From contig NZ_AP017928.1 in assembly GCF_003584645.1 (NCBI RefSeq), positions 2,022,395 to 2,086,394 on the forward strand: a DNA stretch of 64,000 nucleotides, read 5' to 3'. This document shows, in pieces, positions 45,056 to 54,984 of this stretch. This DNA is from Methylocaldum marinum. Its GTDB lineage: Bacteria; Pseudomonadota; Gammaproteobacteria; Methylococcales; Methylococcaceae. Within the stretch, counting starts at the first letter, position 1; every line of letters begins with the position of its first letter. Below the pieces are notes generated by a model that saw nothing but the letters and a program-made list of their open reading frames with translations, was not told the DNA's origin and did no database searches. The position numbers and the translations under genes are program-made.

Positions 45056-45775
45056 ATGGGAACATCGCGCATGCTCGTTTGTGCGCTGCTGGTTCTGAAT
45101 CTTCTTGCGGCCGGCGCGGCCGACGCCTGCTCGCTCAGCTTCACGGCGCCGGCTCGCGGCAGCACGGTGGTGACGGCCCAAGTCGGTGTCGCCGGTACCG
45201 GCTCCGGGACCGCCAATCAGGGGGATGTCGGGCAGGTTACGGCCACCCTGAATGGCGTCCCGTTTTTCCAGCAGTCCGGCACCTTCACGACCCACATCAA
45301 CTTCCTCGGGTCCGGCGCCGCCTCGGTGACGCTCCAGCCTGGCCCCAACGTTTTCGAAGTCCACGGCAGCGTGAACGGCTGCAGCGCCTCGGACAGCATG
45401 TGGTCTACTACACCCCACCCCCGCCGCCGGCTCAAAAGAATGCGGGACAACCGCAGGCCTGCAACGGCACCAATCCCGTCAACGGTGCCACCGGCAACAA
45501 ATACCAGGCGGAATCCGACTATTCCGGCACCGGCCGACTGCCGCTGGAATTCAGGCGCTCACAACAGCGCCTACCCGGAACATCGGACCCTGGGGGTTAC
45601 GCTGGCGCCACAGTTACGATCGCCAGTTGGTGTTGACCGCGCACGACATTTATGTCGTGCGTCCCGACGGCCGCGCCTATCGCTTTGCCAAGATCGGCGG
45701 CGAATGGCGGCCCGACGCCGGCCGATGTCGCCGATACCCTTGCCCCGCTCGGCCGGGCGTCCCCCCTTTTCCTGA
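45056..45775 (+). pseudogene. Decayed N-terminus of a third RHS-type protein
   Basis: ATG 45056 opens a signal peptide (MLVCALLVLNLLAAGAADAC) and a beta-sandwich-like region (FTAPARGSTVVTAQVGVAG, LQPGPNVFEVHGSVNGC). After single-base shifts near 45400, 45555, 45610 and 45718 the RHS entry is readable: VVYYTPPPPPAQKN, NPVNGATGNKYQAESDYSG, LPLEFRRS, then RQLVLTAHDIYVVRPDGRAY and KIGGEWRPDA. The many indels show long decay. It is not closely similar to the RHS gene at 24071. Confidence 0.72.
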
Positions 45776-45784
45776 TCAATAAAA

Positions 45785-46369
45785 TCAATTGACCTGGAAT
45801 GGCCATTCTTTGAACACGGTCCCCGTCGCACGGATCAACTCACACCGATTGCCGTAGGTGGCCCGCTCCCAAACAAACTTGCTATCCCAAACTCCGCTGA
45901 TCGTCACGGTGACCGGTTCGTAAACCGTCAGGCACATGATGTTCTGATCCTTGGGAAGACCGGCTAACGTACCGCTAGCCTTCTCCAGCTCGGCACACGC
46001 CTGCTCAGGATTAGGGTGTGTGCCTTGTGGTGCAGGTACTCCCGCATTCAAGCTGCAGCTCAATGTAACCGCACTTCGGACCGGCTCGGCATATTCGCCA
46101 TCGGTGAAGGTCTGCACCAATTCCCGTGGAGCAACCGGCGCGAAGAAACCTGAATTGAGAGGTAGTGGGGCAGTTCTCATCTCGTTCTCTGCGGCGGAGA
46201 CCGAGGTGGCGGGTACTGCAGTGCCGATCGCCAGAGCCCCTACCGCTACAATGCCGGAAAGAAAGTTAGATGTCTTCAAGCAAAACAAAATCGGAATTTT
46301 GGGAAGCGGATTTTCACTATCGCTGTGCAAGAAGTTCGCCAGAACCGCGTTACGCATTTTCACGTTCAT
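45785..46369 (-). CDS. SSI-family subtilisin inhibitor-like secreted protein
   Basis: 194 residues from ATG 46369 (AAGGAG nine bases upstream; TTG 46378 less likely). A long N-region precedes a signal segment (FLSGIVAVGALAIGTAVPATSVSA). The C-terminal 95 residues match Streptomyces subtilisin inhibitor in pattern: CSLNAG, GTHPNPEQACAELEKASG, MCLTVYEPVTVTISGVWD, NRCELIRATGTVF, with the four Cys of the two SSI disulfides. In SSI the reactive bond follows the third Cys by two residues (CPM-V); here it would be CLT-V, a Thr at P1. It would block subtilisin-type proteases in the periplasm or outside the cell. SSI proteins are best known from actinomycetes. Confidence 0.8.
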   Translation of the reverse strand: MNVKMRNAVLANFLHSDSENPLPKIPILFCLKTSNFLSGIVAVGALAIGTAVPATSVSAAENEMRTAPLPLNSGFFAPVAPRELVQTFTDGEYAEPVRSAVTLSCSLNAGVPAPQGTHPNPEQACAELEKASGTLAGLPKDQNIMCLTVYEPVTVTISGVWDSKFVWERATYGNRCELIRATGTVFKEWPFQVN

Positions 46370-46746
46370 ATTTGTCAACTCCTTAACATTCTTCTACCGG
46401 ACAATAACAATTCCCCCCGCCATCAGTCGAAATGATTCCGAAACGGTGGGGCGCTTCATTCATCAGCCTGTACTGGGCAGACTCGTTGCCACGAACTCGT
46501 GGTGGCGCCGTTAGTTATAGATCCTAAAGGTTATCATTTGGTGAATCCCTTCTCTTTCAGGTCTCGACTCAGACACCGCGGTTAGCTGTAGCGGTCCGAT
46601 TTCATCCGTATCCCCGATTGAGAATATCCAGTCTTTCAGGAACAGTTCGATTGAAAAGCAGCGGTAACTTGACGATCCGGGGTGACATCGGTAACACGAC
46701 CATTGCAAGCTTGCCATTAATGAATTCCAACCGGAGGTTCAAGAAC
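46370..46746. other. Intergenic region between divergent SSI-like and PHP genes
   Basis: It must hold both promoters. I see no confident -35/-10 pair and no operator. GGAGG at 46733-46737 serves the PHP gene. Confidence 0.5.
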
Positions 46747-47331
46747 ATGCAGCCCTTCCGACTTCCCCAGGACCTGCACATCCACACGACCTATTCCCAG
46801 TACGACGGTTCGGTCGTGCCCGAGCAGTCGGCCGAGCTGATCGCTCGGGTGCGCCATGCGGAGATCATCGGCATCAGTGACCATTTTGAACATTTCGCCG
46901 ACAGTTTGTACGACAATTATGTCCACGACCTGCGGGCCCTGGGCCTCTGGGTGGGCACCGAGGTAGACGGCGCGGGGTCGGTGGATTTCGCCTCTAGCCT
47001 GCATTTCGACTACTATATCTACCACTGCTACGATCGCGACGCAGACTACCGCGCGGTAGAAAAACTGCTGGCCACCGGATCGCCCGTGATTATCGCCCAC
47101 CCCAACGCGCTCGATACCAACCTCAACCGGGTTCCGGGCCAATGTCTGGTGGAGCTCAACAACCGCTATGTGTGGCGCTGCGATTGGATGCGGTTCTACG
47201 GTCCACACCGCCAACGGTTCCGCTTCGTCATCAACTCCGACGCCCATCAACCCTTGTGGCTAGGCCAGAGCGTAGCGCGACGGGCCGCGGCGGAGCTGGG
47301 TGTGCAGGAGGTAAGCATTACCGACTTGTGA
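46747..47331 (+). CDS. PHP-domain metal-dependent phosphoesterase-like protein
   Basis: 194 residues from ATG 46747 (GGAGG nine bases before; upstream ATGs lack a ribosome site). PHP metal ligands are in place: DLHIHTTYS (HxH), IGISDHFEH, VIIAHPN and VINSDAH. This is the histidinol-phosphatase/YcdX-like fold that hydrolyses phosphate esters with a trinuclear metal centre. The small size and absence of extra domains leave the substrate open. It stands alone. Confidence 0.85.
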   Translation: MQPFRLPQDLHIHTTYSQYDGSVVPEQSAELIARVRHAEIIGISDHFEHFADSLYDNYVHDLRALGLWVGTEVDGAGSVDFASSLHFDYYIYHCYDRDADYRAVEKLLATGSPVIIAHPNALDTNLNRVPGQCLVELNNRYVWRCDWMRFYGPHRQRFRFVINSDAHQPLWLGQSVARRAAAELGVQEVSITDL

Positions 47332-47349
47332 GGTAAGCCGGAAAGAATG

Positions 47350-47549
47350 GACACCAAAGTCTCCAATCATGAGTCGGATGAGGCGAGAACTCGCCGAGCT
47401 GAAGCTGGAGCGCGATCTGTCACCGTGCGTAAAGAACGTAACGAATGGATCGAAATCGTTTACAACCGCCAGCGGCGCCGGGCCCGATTGGGCAATGTAT
47501 CGCCCACGGCCTATGCTCAACAGTTCTATCGAAACCGGCGGAAGCCATA
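47350..47549 (+). pseudogene. IS3-family relic (OrfA piece joined to OrfB C-terminus)
   Basis: Two frames: MSRMRRELAELKLERDL (OrfA zipper, about 47369-47420) and NEWIEIVYNRQRRRARLG followed by SPTAYAQQFYRN (OrfB end, to 47549). Nearly all of the transposase is deleted. It differs from the intact IS3 at 39069. Confidence 0.75.
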
Positions 47550-47614
47550 GTCTTTGGCGTCCACTATTGTCAACCGACCTCACCGATTTTTCGACGGTTG
47601 TACACGGACGCCCG

Positions 47615-48628
<1,014 letters not shown>

Positions 48629-49129
48629 GGTTTTGTTTCCTCTCTTATAGGTCTTACAAAACGATACGATGGAACGAAGAATTGAAACTTACCAAGAGCC
48701 TATTCCGGTAGGACCGAAAAACCGTTCGACAGGCTCAGAGCGAACAGCCTGCTGAGATCGGCGCTTGGTACTACAGCTGCAGTTATGGTGGATGACCCAC
48801 GACAGCCGCGTCGGTAATCGCACGGTTTTCGGGTAATTCTCATGGGCGCTAAATAGTTGCCCTTGCTGCTAACCTTTTCCAACACTCGACCGCCGAGTTC
48901 ACGGTCAGGATACCACCGTGGCTCTTCTTTCTTGACCATTGGTACTGACGCAATGGTCGACGGACACAGAGGAGGTTTCGCCCCTGTGAGAGGAAATACG
49001 GGCATGTTCAGGCCTCGTTAATCTCAGCCGTAGTAGAAAGGACTCGCGCAAGCAATTGCGTGATCGGTCGCCGAGAAACACGGCGTGCCCGGCCTAGACA
49101 ACATCAATTCTCGGTAATGGGTTACGAAA
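48629..49129. other. Gene-free stretch
   Basis: No gene is supported; the 101-codon minus-strand frame has low-quality composition. GTTCG-N12-CGAAC at 48724-48745 is part of a widespread intergenic repeat type (TTCGACAGGCTCAGAGCGAA). Confidence 0.55.
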
Positions 49130-49354
49130 ATGAAAGCGTCAGCTCGATCCTGGTCTCTGGCTACGTTGATCATAATGGTGATGGCACTGGAAGGATGCAC
49201 TCGAGTGGTGCATCCTCGCCACGTTGGCCATGCCTACGGACACGGCCACAAACATCACTACCACCAACATAATCTTCATCACCATAACCATGGCTATAAC
49301 AAGCCCCATAAGGGCAAACACGGCCAACGTCGGCACCGCCGCCATGATGATTGA
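49130..49354 (+). CDS. Small His-rich lipoprotein
   Basis: 74 residues. Residues 1-22 form a signal with the lipobox MALEGC. The mature part has about 50 residues and roughly 18 His with Gly, Asn, Lys and Arg (HAYGHGHKHHYHQHNLHHH). Such a chain would bind Ni, Zn or Cu at the outer membrane or periplasm. The ATG at 49130 lacks a clear ribosome site. No metal transporter gene is adjacent. The other frame over the same bases is a shadow. Confidence 0.6.
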   Translation: MKASARSWSLATLIIMVMALEGCTRVVHPRHVGHAYGHGHKHHYHQHNLHHHNHGYNKPHKGKHGQRRHRRHDD

Positions 49355-49844
49355 CATACTTTAAAGCACGAATTCGACCCCGGAGAAAGCCGGGTAAAGG
49401 CCCTGAAACGAAAACGGCAAACCAGCGGAACATTCGCTGAATTCCGATAGGACGTGCCAAACACGCAGAACGGAAAAATTGGCGCTACTCGTTCCGAAAA
49501 ACGAACGCACGATATGAAAAAACCGGACTCGAAAACATTAAGGCGCCGAAAACTCTTGGGCTTTCCGGACGGACATCACCCGTTCTCCCGAAACGCCCGG
49601 AATCGGCCGACGATGGGCCTTAGAGTAGATGACCGGGGTTAGGCATGCCTGCCTTCCTCGACAGCAGGCCGGTCACTTACCGTAGCCAGCTAAGCCGGCT
49701 GTGGCCATGCGTCCGCGACGGCTTCGGTAAACCGAGGAGCGAGTCACTGCCGAGTTTTTGCGCCTTTTGGCGACTAGAAAGTCCCAAAAGGCGCAAAAAC
49801 GACAGGGCGATCGGACAACGAGAATTAGCGCGGGAACCGTGCCG
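49355..49844. other. Gene-free stretch ending in a perfect hairpin
   Basis: GTTTTTGCGCCTTTTGG / CCAAAAGGCGCAAAAAC at 49754-49770 and 49784-49800, a 17-base perfect stem with a 13-base loop and flanking A/T runs. It may act as a terminator on either strand, and is a relative of the hairpin at 40907. Nothing else is seen. Confidence 0.65.
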
Positions 49845-50360
49845 TTAAAAGCACAGTTGTCCCGAAAATTTCATGTCGATTGCCAGACTGCAATGCAAGG
49901 TTCCTTTAATGGTGATCTGGCCATCCACGACATTCTGGAATCGTCCGGTTCCGCTGCCGGGCACCGGTTTCGACACTTCAATAAACGAGAAACTCTGAAG
50001 GCCGGGAATCGCGCAATCCACCGGGACGCTCGTCGGATAGCCGCTTGTGTCCCAAACGAGTTGGGAATGAACGGGCAGATCATACGTCCCCGCATTGTCG
50101 TCGCACACCATGGTGTGATCGAAATTCAGTGGGCCGATGCTGTCGGGACCCGCATGCTTTCCGACTCCCTGCAGCCCGCATTTAAATTTCTCTCTGGCGA
50201 AAATGACATGCGCGATCCCAAGTGTGCCGCCCGGGCCCATGGCATTATTGAAAATCTTGCCCTCAACTGGAATGCATCGACTTGCGGCCCATCCGGAATC
50301 CGCAAGCCCAAGACCCAACAAGACGGCACCGACACAAGAAAACGCACGTTTCTTATACAT
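49845..50360 (-). CDS. Secreted protein of unknown function
   Basis: 171 residues from ATG 50360; GGGAGGA lies just upstream and overlaps the alternative ATG 50372. The signal peptide (KKRAFSCVGAVLLGLGLADSGWA) is followed by a mature domain with CIPVEGKIFNNAMGPGGTLGIAH, five to six Cys and an ending SLAIDMKFSGQLCF. It looks like a small beta-barrel-like periplasmic or extracellular protein. No family name can be given. A perfect hairpin lies 45 bases downstream and may terminate it. Confidence 0.7.
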   Translation of the reverse strand: MYKKRAFSCVGAVLLGLGLADSGWAASRCIPVEGKIFNNAMGPGGTLGIAHVIFAREKFKCGLQGVGKHAGPDSIGPLNFDHTMVCDDNAGTYDLPVHSQLVWDTSGYPTSVPVDCAIPGLQSFSFIEVSKPVPGSGTGRFQNVVDGQITIKGTLHCSLAIDMKFSGQLCF

Positions 50361-50695
50361 AAGTCCTCCCATATGTCATCAAGCAGCAGATGATTCGGAA
50401 AATGCGGGGTGATCCGGCCAGTCAACGATGACGTTTGCATGCTCATCTCCGCCCGTTTGAATGATAGGAAATCAACAGCCGTCCCCGTCGCGTCGGCGAT
50501 GATGGACTTGGGGCATAGCACCGTCAAGCAGCAGTTGTCACAAAATTGAAATTTACCGGCGTTATTTGGAGAGGCAGAAAAGCTTCAGGGTGACGAACGA
50601 ATCTCGAGAGACCATCATGACTACACGCAGTGCCGCAGACCGGCGGGCTTTGGCATACTCACCCGGGCCGTCCGGGACGCCGACAAGAGCAGCTT
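50361..50695. other. Intergenic stretch
   Basis: Divergent upstream region of the secreted-protein gene and the DUF3147-like gene. The short frames here are not convincing; no clear promoter is seen. Confidence 0.5.
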
Positions 50696-51034
50696 ATGTA
50701 TTTCACCATCAAGGTCTTGATATCCGCCCTTCTGGTCGCGGCCGTTTCCGAAACGGCGAAACGGAGTAGTCTGATTGCTGCCCTCATTGCTTCCCTACCC
50801 GTCACGTCAATCCTGGCCCTCATCTGGCTCTACGTCGACACCGGGGATACCGAGTCGATCACTGAACTCTCACGGCAAATCGTCTGGCTGGTGCTTCCTT
50901 CACTGGCCTTCTTCTGGATTTTGCCTCTACTGCTGGAATGCGCGCTAAATTTCTGGCTCGCACTGGGCCTTGCGGCGATTACGACCTGCGTGTGTTATAC
51001 CTTGACGTTATTACTGCGGAACCTTTTTCAATAG
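50696..51034 (+). CDS. DUF3147-like small membrane protein
   Basis: 112 residues, mostly hydrophobic, with about four membrane helices. The motif VAAVSETAKRSSLIAALIASLPVTSILALIW-type region (start ETAKRS followed by SLPVTS) is that of DUF3147 proteins. Start ATG 50696 (MYFTIKVLISALL) is preferred over ATG 50630, whose extra 22 residues are not hydrophobic. Function of the family is unknown. Confidence 0.75.
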   Translation: MYFTIKVLISALLVAAVSETAKRSSLIAALIASLPVTSILALIWLYVDTGDTESITELSRQIVWLVLPSLAFFWILPLLLECALNFWLALGLAAITTCVCYTLTLLLRNLFQ

Positions 51035-51367
51035 GCGTGGTTTATGCACTGAAAGGCTAGCCTGCAATCCTTATTCATAGCGGCACAGCCCCGGCCCTGG
51101 TTGCAAAGCCAGTTTTATCTCCCCGTCCGTGCGGACATTGCGCCGCAAAGCCGCTACGTGGGCGGCTGTTCCGGAGAAATATGCAGCGATCGGCCCGATG
51201 GGGTATCGACATGCATTTATCGGACGAAGTACACCTGCTACCGGACCGCCGTCTGTGAACGACAGCTCGCCGGCAGCTTACTACTCAGGCCTTTCCAGCC
51301 TTTGCATGAAACTCTTTCCAGTCACGTGATAAGATGCCGAGCCAACCGCCTACTCGAGCAGCGAAAC
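51035..51367. other. Intergenic stretch before tldD-like gene
   Basis: The tldD-like frame is open upstream to 51101, but that part lacks homology and the family start is at 51368. No clear promoter is found. Confidence 0.5.
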
Positions 51368-52840
51368 ATGAACCTCCCGGTCAGCTTTCTTCCGGAAGTC
51401 CCCGCATTCGATATTCACCGGGCACTGGCCCGGATCCAGGCCGAGGCTGATTGGATCGGCCTGCGTTTCGTCCAGGAACAGACCTATCGGCGTGCCGTCC
51501 GCAATCACCTCCCGGAAGACAACACCGTCAGCCTGGAGCGCGGCGTCATGGTGGAAGCCCGGGTGGACGGCCATATCGCCTATGCCGGCACCAGCGATCT
51601 CTCGCAACAGGGTTTGGTCCAGGCCGCCCGGCGGGCCTCGCACCTGGCCCGGACCTGCGCGCGCCATGCCTTGTTCCCATTCGCCGAAAGGCACCGGCCT
51701 ACGGTTCGCGGACGCTTCGTCAGCACCCGGCAATCGGGTTTCGACCATCTGACGCTCGCCGAATTGACCGATCAACTGATCCGCGCCAGCCGGTCTCTAA
51801 AAGTGTCCGACAAGATCGTCAGCACGGCCGCCGAAGCCACACTGGTGGAAAGCACGGTGCACTACGTCTCATCCAGCGGCACGGATATCGAACAGCAGTG
51901 GCTGCAGATTTCCAGCCATTGCGCAGCCACCGCCCAGGACGGCGCCGAGACCCAGCAGCGTTCGCTGAACGGCCCGACTGCCCGCTGCCGTCAGGCGGGG
52001 CTGGAATTCTTCGATTTTCCGGCTCTTCACGCGGAGTGCGAGCGGGCGGGGCGCGAGGCCCTCGAGTTGCTGCACGCCGAGAACTGTCCCGATGAGACGC
52101 TGGACCTGATCCTGGCGCCGGACCAGATGCTGCTGCAGATCCACGAATCGATCGGCCATCCGTTGGAACTCGACCGCATCCTCGGTGACGAGCGCAACTA
52201 TGCCGGCTGGAGTTTCGTGAAACCGGACGATTTCGGCCGGCTGCGCTATGGCTCGCCCCTGCTGAACGTCACCTTCGACCCGACCGTCGAGGGTGAGTTT
52301 GCCTCTTACGCCTTCGACGAATGCGGAAACCCCGCGACGCGGGAATATCTGATCCGGGACGGCGTGTTGCTGCGGGGGCTCGGCAGTTTGGAAAGCCAGT
52401 CCCGACTCGGCCTTCCCGGCGTCGCCAATTTCCGTTCGGCCGGCTGGAATCGGGCGCCGATCGACCGCATGGCGAACATCAACCTGGAACCTGGCACCAG
52501 TTCCCTGGCCGAGATGATCGCGTCCGTGGAGCGAGGCGTTTACATGCAATCCAATCGATCCTGGTCCATCGACGACTACCGCAACAAATTCCAGTTCGGC
52601 TGCGAATACGCACGCAGGATCGAACAAGGCCGGTTGACCGATGTCCTCAAAAATCCCAATTACCGGGGGGTGACGGTGCCCTTTTGGAACGCGCTGAAGC
52701 AGGTCGGTTGCCGCGACGAGCGGGAGCTCTTCGGAACGCCGTATTGCGGGAAAGGCGAACCCAACCAGCTCATCCGCGTCGGCCATGCCGCCCCGCCCTG
52801 TCTGTTTGCGGGCATCAACGTGTTCGGAGGTGGCGCGTGA
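51368..52840 (+). CDS. TldD-like metalloprotease subunit
   Basis: 490 residues of the TldD/PmbA fold. The zinc motif HExxxH is present as HESIGHPLELDR (about residue 259), with NPATREYLIRDGVL and a C-terminal LIRVGHAAPPCLFAGINVFGGGA in place of the usual Cys-ligand region. TldD pairs with TldE to form a barrel protease for unfolded peptides; in E. coli it matures microcin B17 and CcdA is a substrate. This is a divergent branch, not the housekeeping pair. The ribosome site is weak. It overlaps the tldE-like gene by GTGA. Confidence 0.85.
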   Translation: MNLPVSFLPEVPAFDIHRALARIQAEADWIGLRFVQEQTYRRAVRNHLPEDNTVSLERGVMVEARVDGHIAYAGTSDLSQQGLVQAARRASHLARTCARHALFPFAERHRPTVRGRFVSTRQSGFDHLTLAELTDQLIRASRSLKVSDKIVSTAAEATLVESTVHYVSSSGTDIEQQWLQISSHCAATAQDGAETQQRSLNGPTARCRQAGLEFFDFPALHAECERAGREALELLHAENCPDETLDLILAPDQMLLQIHESIGHPLELDRILGDERNYAGWSFVKPDDFGRLRYGSPLLNVTFDPTVEGEFASYAFDECGNPATREYLIRDGVLLRGLGSLESQSRLGLPGVANFRSAGWNRAPIDRMANINLEPGTSSLAEMIASVERGVYMQSNRSWSIDDYRNKFQFGCEYARRIEQGRLTDVLKNPNYRGVTVPFWNALKQVGCRDERELFGTPYCGKGEPNQLIRVGHAAPPCLFAGINVFGGGA

Positions 52841-54201
52841 GCTTTGTTCCGGAAACCCGGCGGCTGTTCGACGATCTCGCGGATACGGCCTTTTCCGACT
52901 TGAAGGCCGGAGAAGCGCTCAGCCTCCAACTCAGCGCCGAAGATCAAACCTATGTGCGGTTCAACGATTCCAAAGTGCGGCAAGCCACGGCCGTGCTGCA
53001 GAGAAACCTGGCACTCACCTTTCAGTGGGCCGGCCGTCAGGTGACTTTCACGTTCGACCTCGGCGGCCACGTCGATCGGGACCGGGCGCTTCTCTTTTCC
53101 TGTTTGGAGCGAGCACGTCAGGAAGCCCGAACTCTCCCGGAAGACCCTTTCGCGGTGCCCCTGCAAAACCACGGAACCAGCGCACACGAACATTCGGGAT
53201 CAGAGCCGGACGCAGCCGATGCAGTCGGTGCCATCGCCCGCGTTACTCAGGGAACGGACTTTACCGGACTCTTGGCCTCCGGCCCGCAAGTCCGCGCAGT
53301 CCGCAATTCGGCGGGATTGAATCACTGGTTTTCGACCGCATCCCTATGGGTGGATTATTCCCTGTTCACGACCAACACTTCCGGGGATAACAAGGCCGTC
53401 AAAGATCGTTTCTGGGGGCCGGTATGGAATGAGGAACGGTTCCAAACCCTCCTGAATGCCGACAAGGACCGGCTTGCCTTCTTGAAACGTCCCAGCCGCG
53501 CGATCGCGCCCGGCGAGTATCGGGTTTATTTCGCGCCGGCCGCCGTCGCCGACCTCGTCGCCATGTTCTCTTGGGGCGCCCTCAGCTACCGGGCGTACCG
53601 GGACGGCAATTGTGCCCTCAAGCGGCTGATCCAAGGTGAGGCCACTTTATCCGAACTGTTCACCCTGAAAGAAAACTTCGGCTTGGCGCTCACGCCGCGC
53701 TTCAACAGTCTGGGCGAGCTTCCGCCGGTGGAGTTGATGCTCATCGAGAAGGGACAATTGAAAAACCTGCTGGTGAGTTCCCGTTCCGCAAAACAATATG
53801 GCGTCCCGTCCAATGCGGCGGATCCGACCGGCTGGTTCGGAGAGCATTTACGCGCGCCGGAATTGATGCCCGGCAACCTGCCCGAGACCGAGGTACTGAA
53901 CCGCCTGGGTACCGGTCTTTACGTGAGCAATCTGCATTATCTCAACTGGAGCGATGTCCAGGCCGCCCGGGTGACCGGCATGACCCGCTACGCCTGCTTC
54001 TGGGTCGAGAACGGCGAAATCGCGGCGCCCATCGATGATCTGCGGTTCGACGACAGTTTGTACCGAGTGTTCGGCTCGGCGCTCGAGGCGCTGACCCGCG
54101 AAAGCCCGGTCCATCCCGACATCGATACCTATCACAGCCGTGCGCTCGGCGGCAGCAAGATACCCGGGGCGCTGGTCGGCGCTTTTCGCTTCACGCTTTA
54201 G
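52837..54201 (+). CDS. TldE/PmbA-like partner subunit
   Basis: 454 residues from GTG 52837, GGAGG (52826-52830) six bases upstream, start overlapping the tldD-like stop. It is TldE-like, without an HExxxH motif: SLQLSAEDQTYVRFNDSKVRQ at the N-terminus, GEYRVYFAPAAVADLVAMF in the middle, and NRLGTGLYVSNLHYLNWSD and MTRYACFWVENGEI toward the end. The TldE subunit is catalytically inactive but completes the barrel. Substrate here is unknown. Confidence 0.85.
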   Translation: MSFVPETRRLFDDLADTAFSDLKAGEALSLQLSAEDQTYVRFNDSKVRQATAVLQRNLALTFQWAGRQVTFTFDLGGHVDRDRALLFSCLERARQEARTLPEDPFAVPLQNHGTSAHEHSGSEPDAADAVGAIARVTQGTDFTGLLASGPQVRAVRNSAGLNHWFSTASLWVDYSLFTTNTSGDNKAVKDRFWGPVWNEERFQTLLNADKDRLAFLKRPSRAIAPGEYRVYFAPAAVADLVAMFSWGALSYRAYRDGNCALKRLIQGEATLSELFTLKENFGLALTPRFNSLGELPPVELMLIEKGQLKNLLVSSRSAKQYGVPSNAADPTGWFGEHLRAPELMPGNLPETEVLNRLGTGLYVSNLHYLNWSDVQAARVTGMTRYACFWVENGEIAAPIDDLRFDDSLYRVFGSALEALTRESPVHPDIDTYHSRALGGSKIPGALVGAFRFTL

Positions 54202-54384
54202 ACTATCGGCACAGAGCCCGTTCCGGGCATTCGTAAGATGCGCGCGGCGACCGGTTTTCGGCCAAAACGGCCACTCTGCCTGGCGGTTGATTTCGCTCGA
54301 TCGGCAGCATTAGGGAGTTTCTCGAACTGGCACTGTCGGTCAAAAGCCGCTCTTGACTGACCAGCGACTGCTTTCGATGGCGAA

Positions 54385-54600
54385 TCAGGAATATCGCCCC
54401 ATGTCATGCTCCCTGTCTCTATCTGATTCTTTTTTCGCTTGCTCCATGGCCCCCAAGGCATATTTGTGACAGAAATCCCAGTAATAGCGCATCCATTTCA
54501 GATAGTACGGGCGCTGTGGTGCTTGGACCCCATGCTGCAACAGTTGGGTCTCGTAGAGATGGATCAACTCGGAGGGGAGAGCCAGCGTGTCATGCAATCC
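54385..54600 (-). pseudogene. Tyrosine recombinase N-terminal fragment (integron-integrase-like)
   Basis: Recognisable part: LPSELIHLYETQLLQHGVQA followed by RPYYLKWMRYYWDFCHKY, the SAM-like core-binding start of a family of site-specific recombinases. After about 60 codons the sequence leaves homology and stops at 54385. No catalytic domain and no attC-like repeats are seen. Confidence 0.6.
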
Positions 54601-54687
54601 AGAATGGTCTATCTTGATGAAAAGGGATGATATACGGAAGGATAGACGAGGCAGATCAAGGCATGTTGTCAGGTGCCAGGCGGCGTG

Positions 54688-54960
54688 ATGGAAACGGCCG
54701 GAAGCTATACGGAAACTATTCAATCAATTGTTATGCCTATGAAGATTGAAGGTTCCGCAAATATCAGCGATGTATTTTCCATTTTTCATGATGGAGGCAT
54801 TGTTCGCTGTCATGAAGAAAATGGGTCGTTGCTATTGGAAGTTGAAATTCAGTATCTGGCAGAGAGAATAAGTCCTGCTTTCCGGAAGTTCGCAGTCCTC
54901 TTGGAGGATATTACTCCCTTCTCGCTCCAAAAAGGGCTATTCTTAGAGGAGAGAAGTTGA
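54688..54960 (+). CDS. Hypothetical protein, probably 3' truncated
   Basis: 90 residues from ATG 54688: YTETIQSIVMPMKIEGSANI, SIFHDGGIVRCHEENGSLLL and YLAERISPAFRKFAVLLEDI. It is acidic, soluble and looks like a beta-rich small domain of the type found in immunity proteins. The last codons run into the IS630 flank. It is AT-rich compared with the core genome. Function unknown. Confidence 0.5.
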   Translation: METAGSYTETIQSIVMPMKIEGSANISDVFSIFHDGGIVRCHEENGSLLLEVEIQYLAERISPAFRKFAVLLEDITPFSLQKGLFLEERS

Positions 54961-54984
54961 CCAATTTGTGGAAGGGAGGCGGTT

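Noticed and set aside
19215-46369. Subtilase at 19215 and SSI-like inhibitor at 45785 as one protease-inhibitor module
   Set aside because: They are 26 kb apart, predicted to be in different compartments, and share no operon or regulatory signal.
48700-49005. A 101-codon minus-strand frame
   Set aside because: It includes an intergenic repeat (around 48724-48745), has no ribosome site and no protein-like composition.
54385-54600. An integron with its integrase
   Set aside because: Only a short recombinase N-terminus is present; no attI, attC repeats or cassette array are seen.
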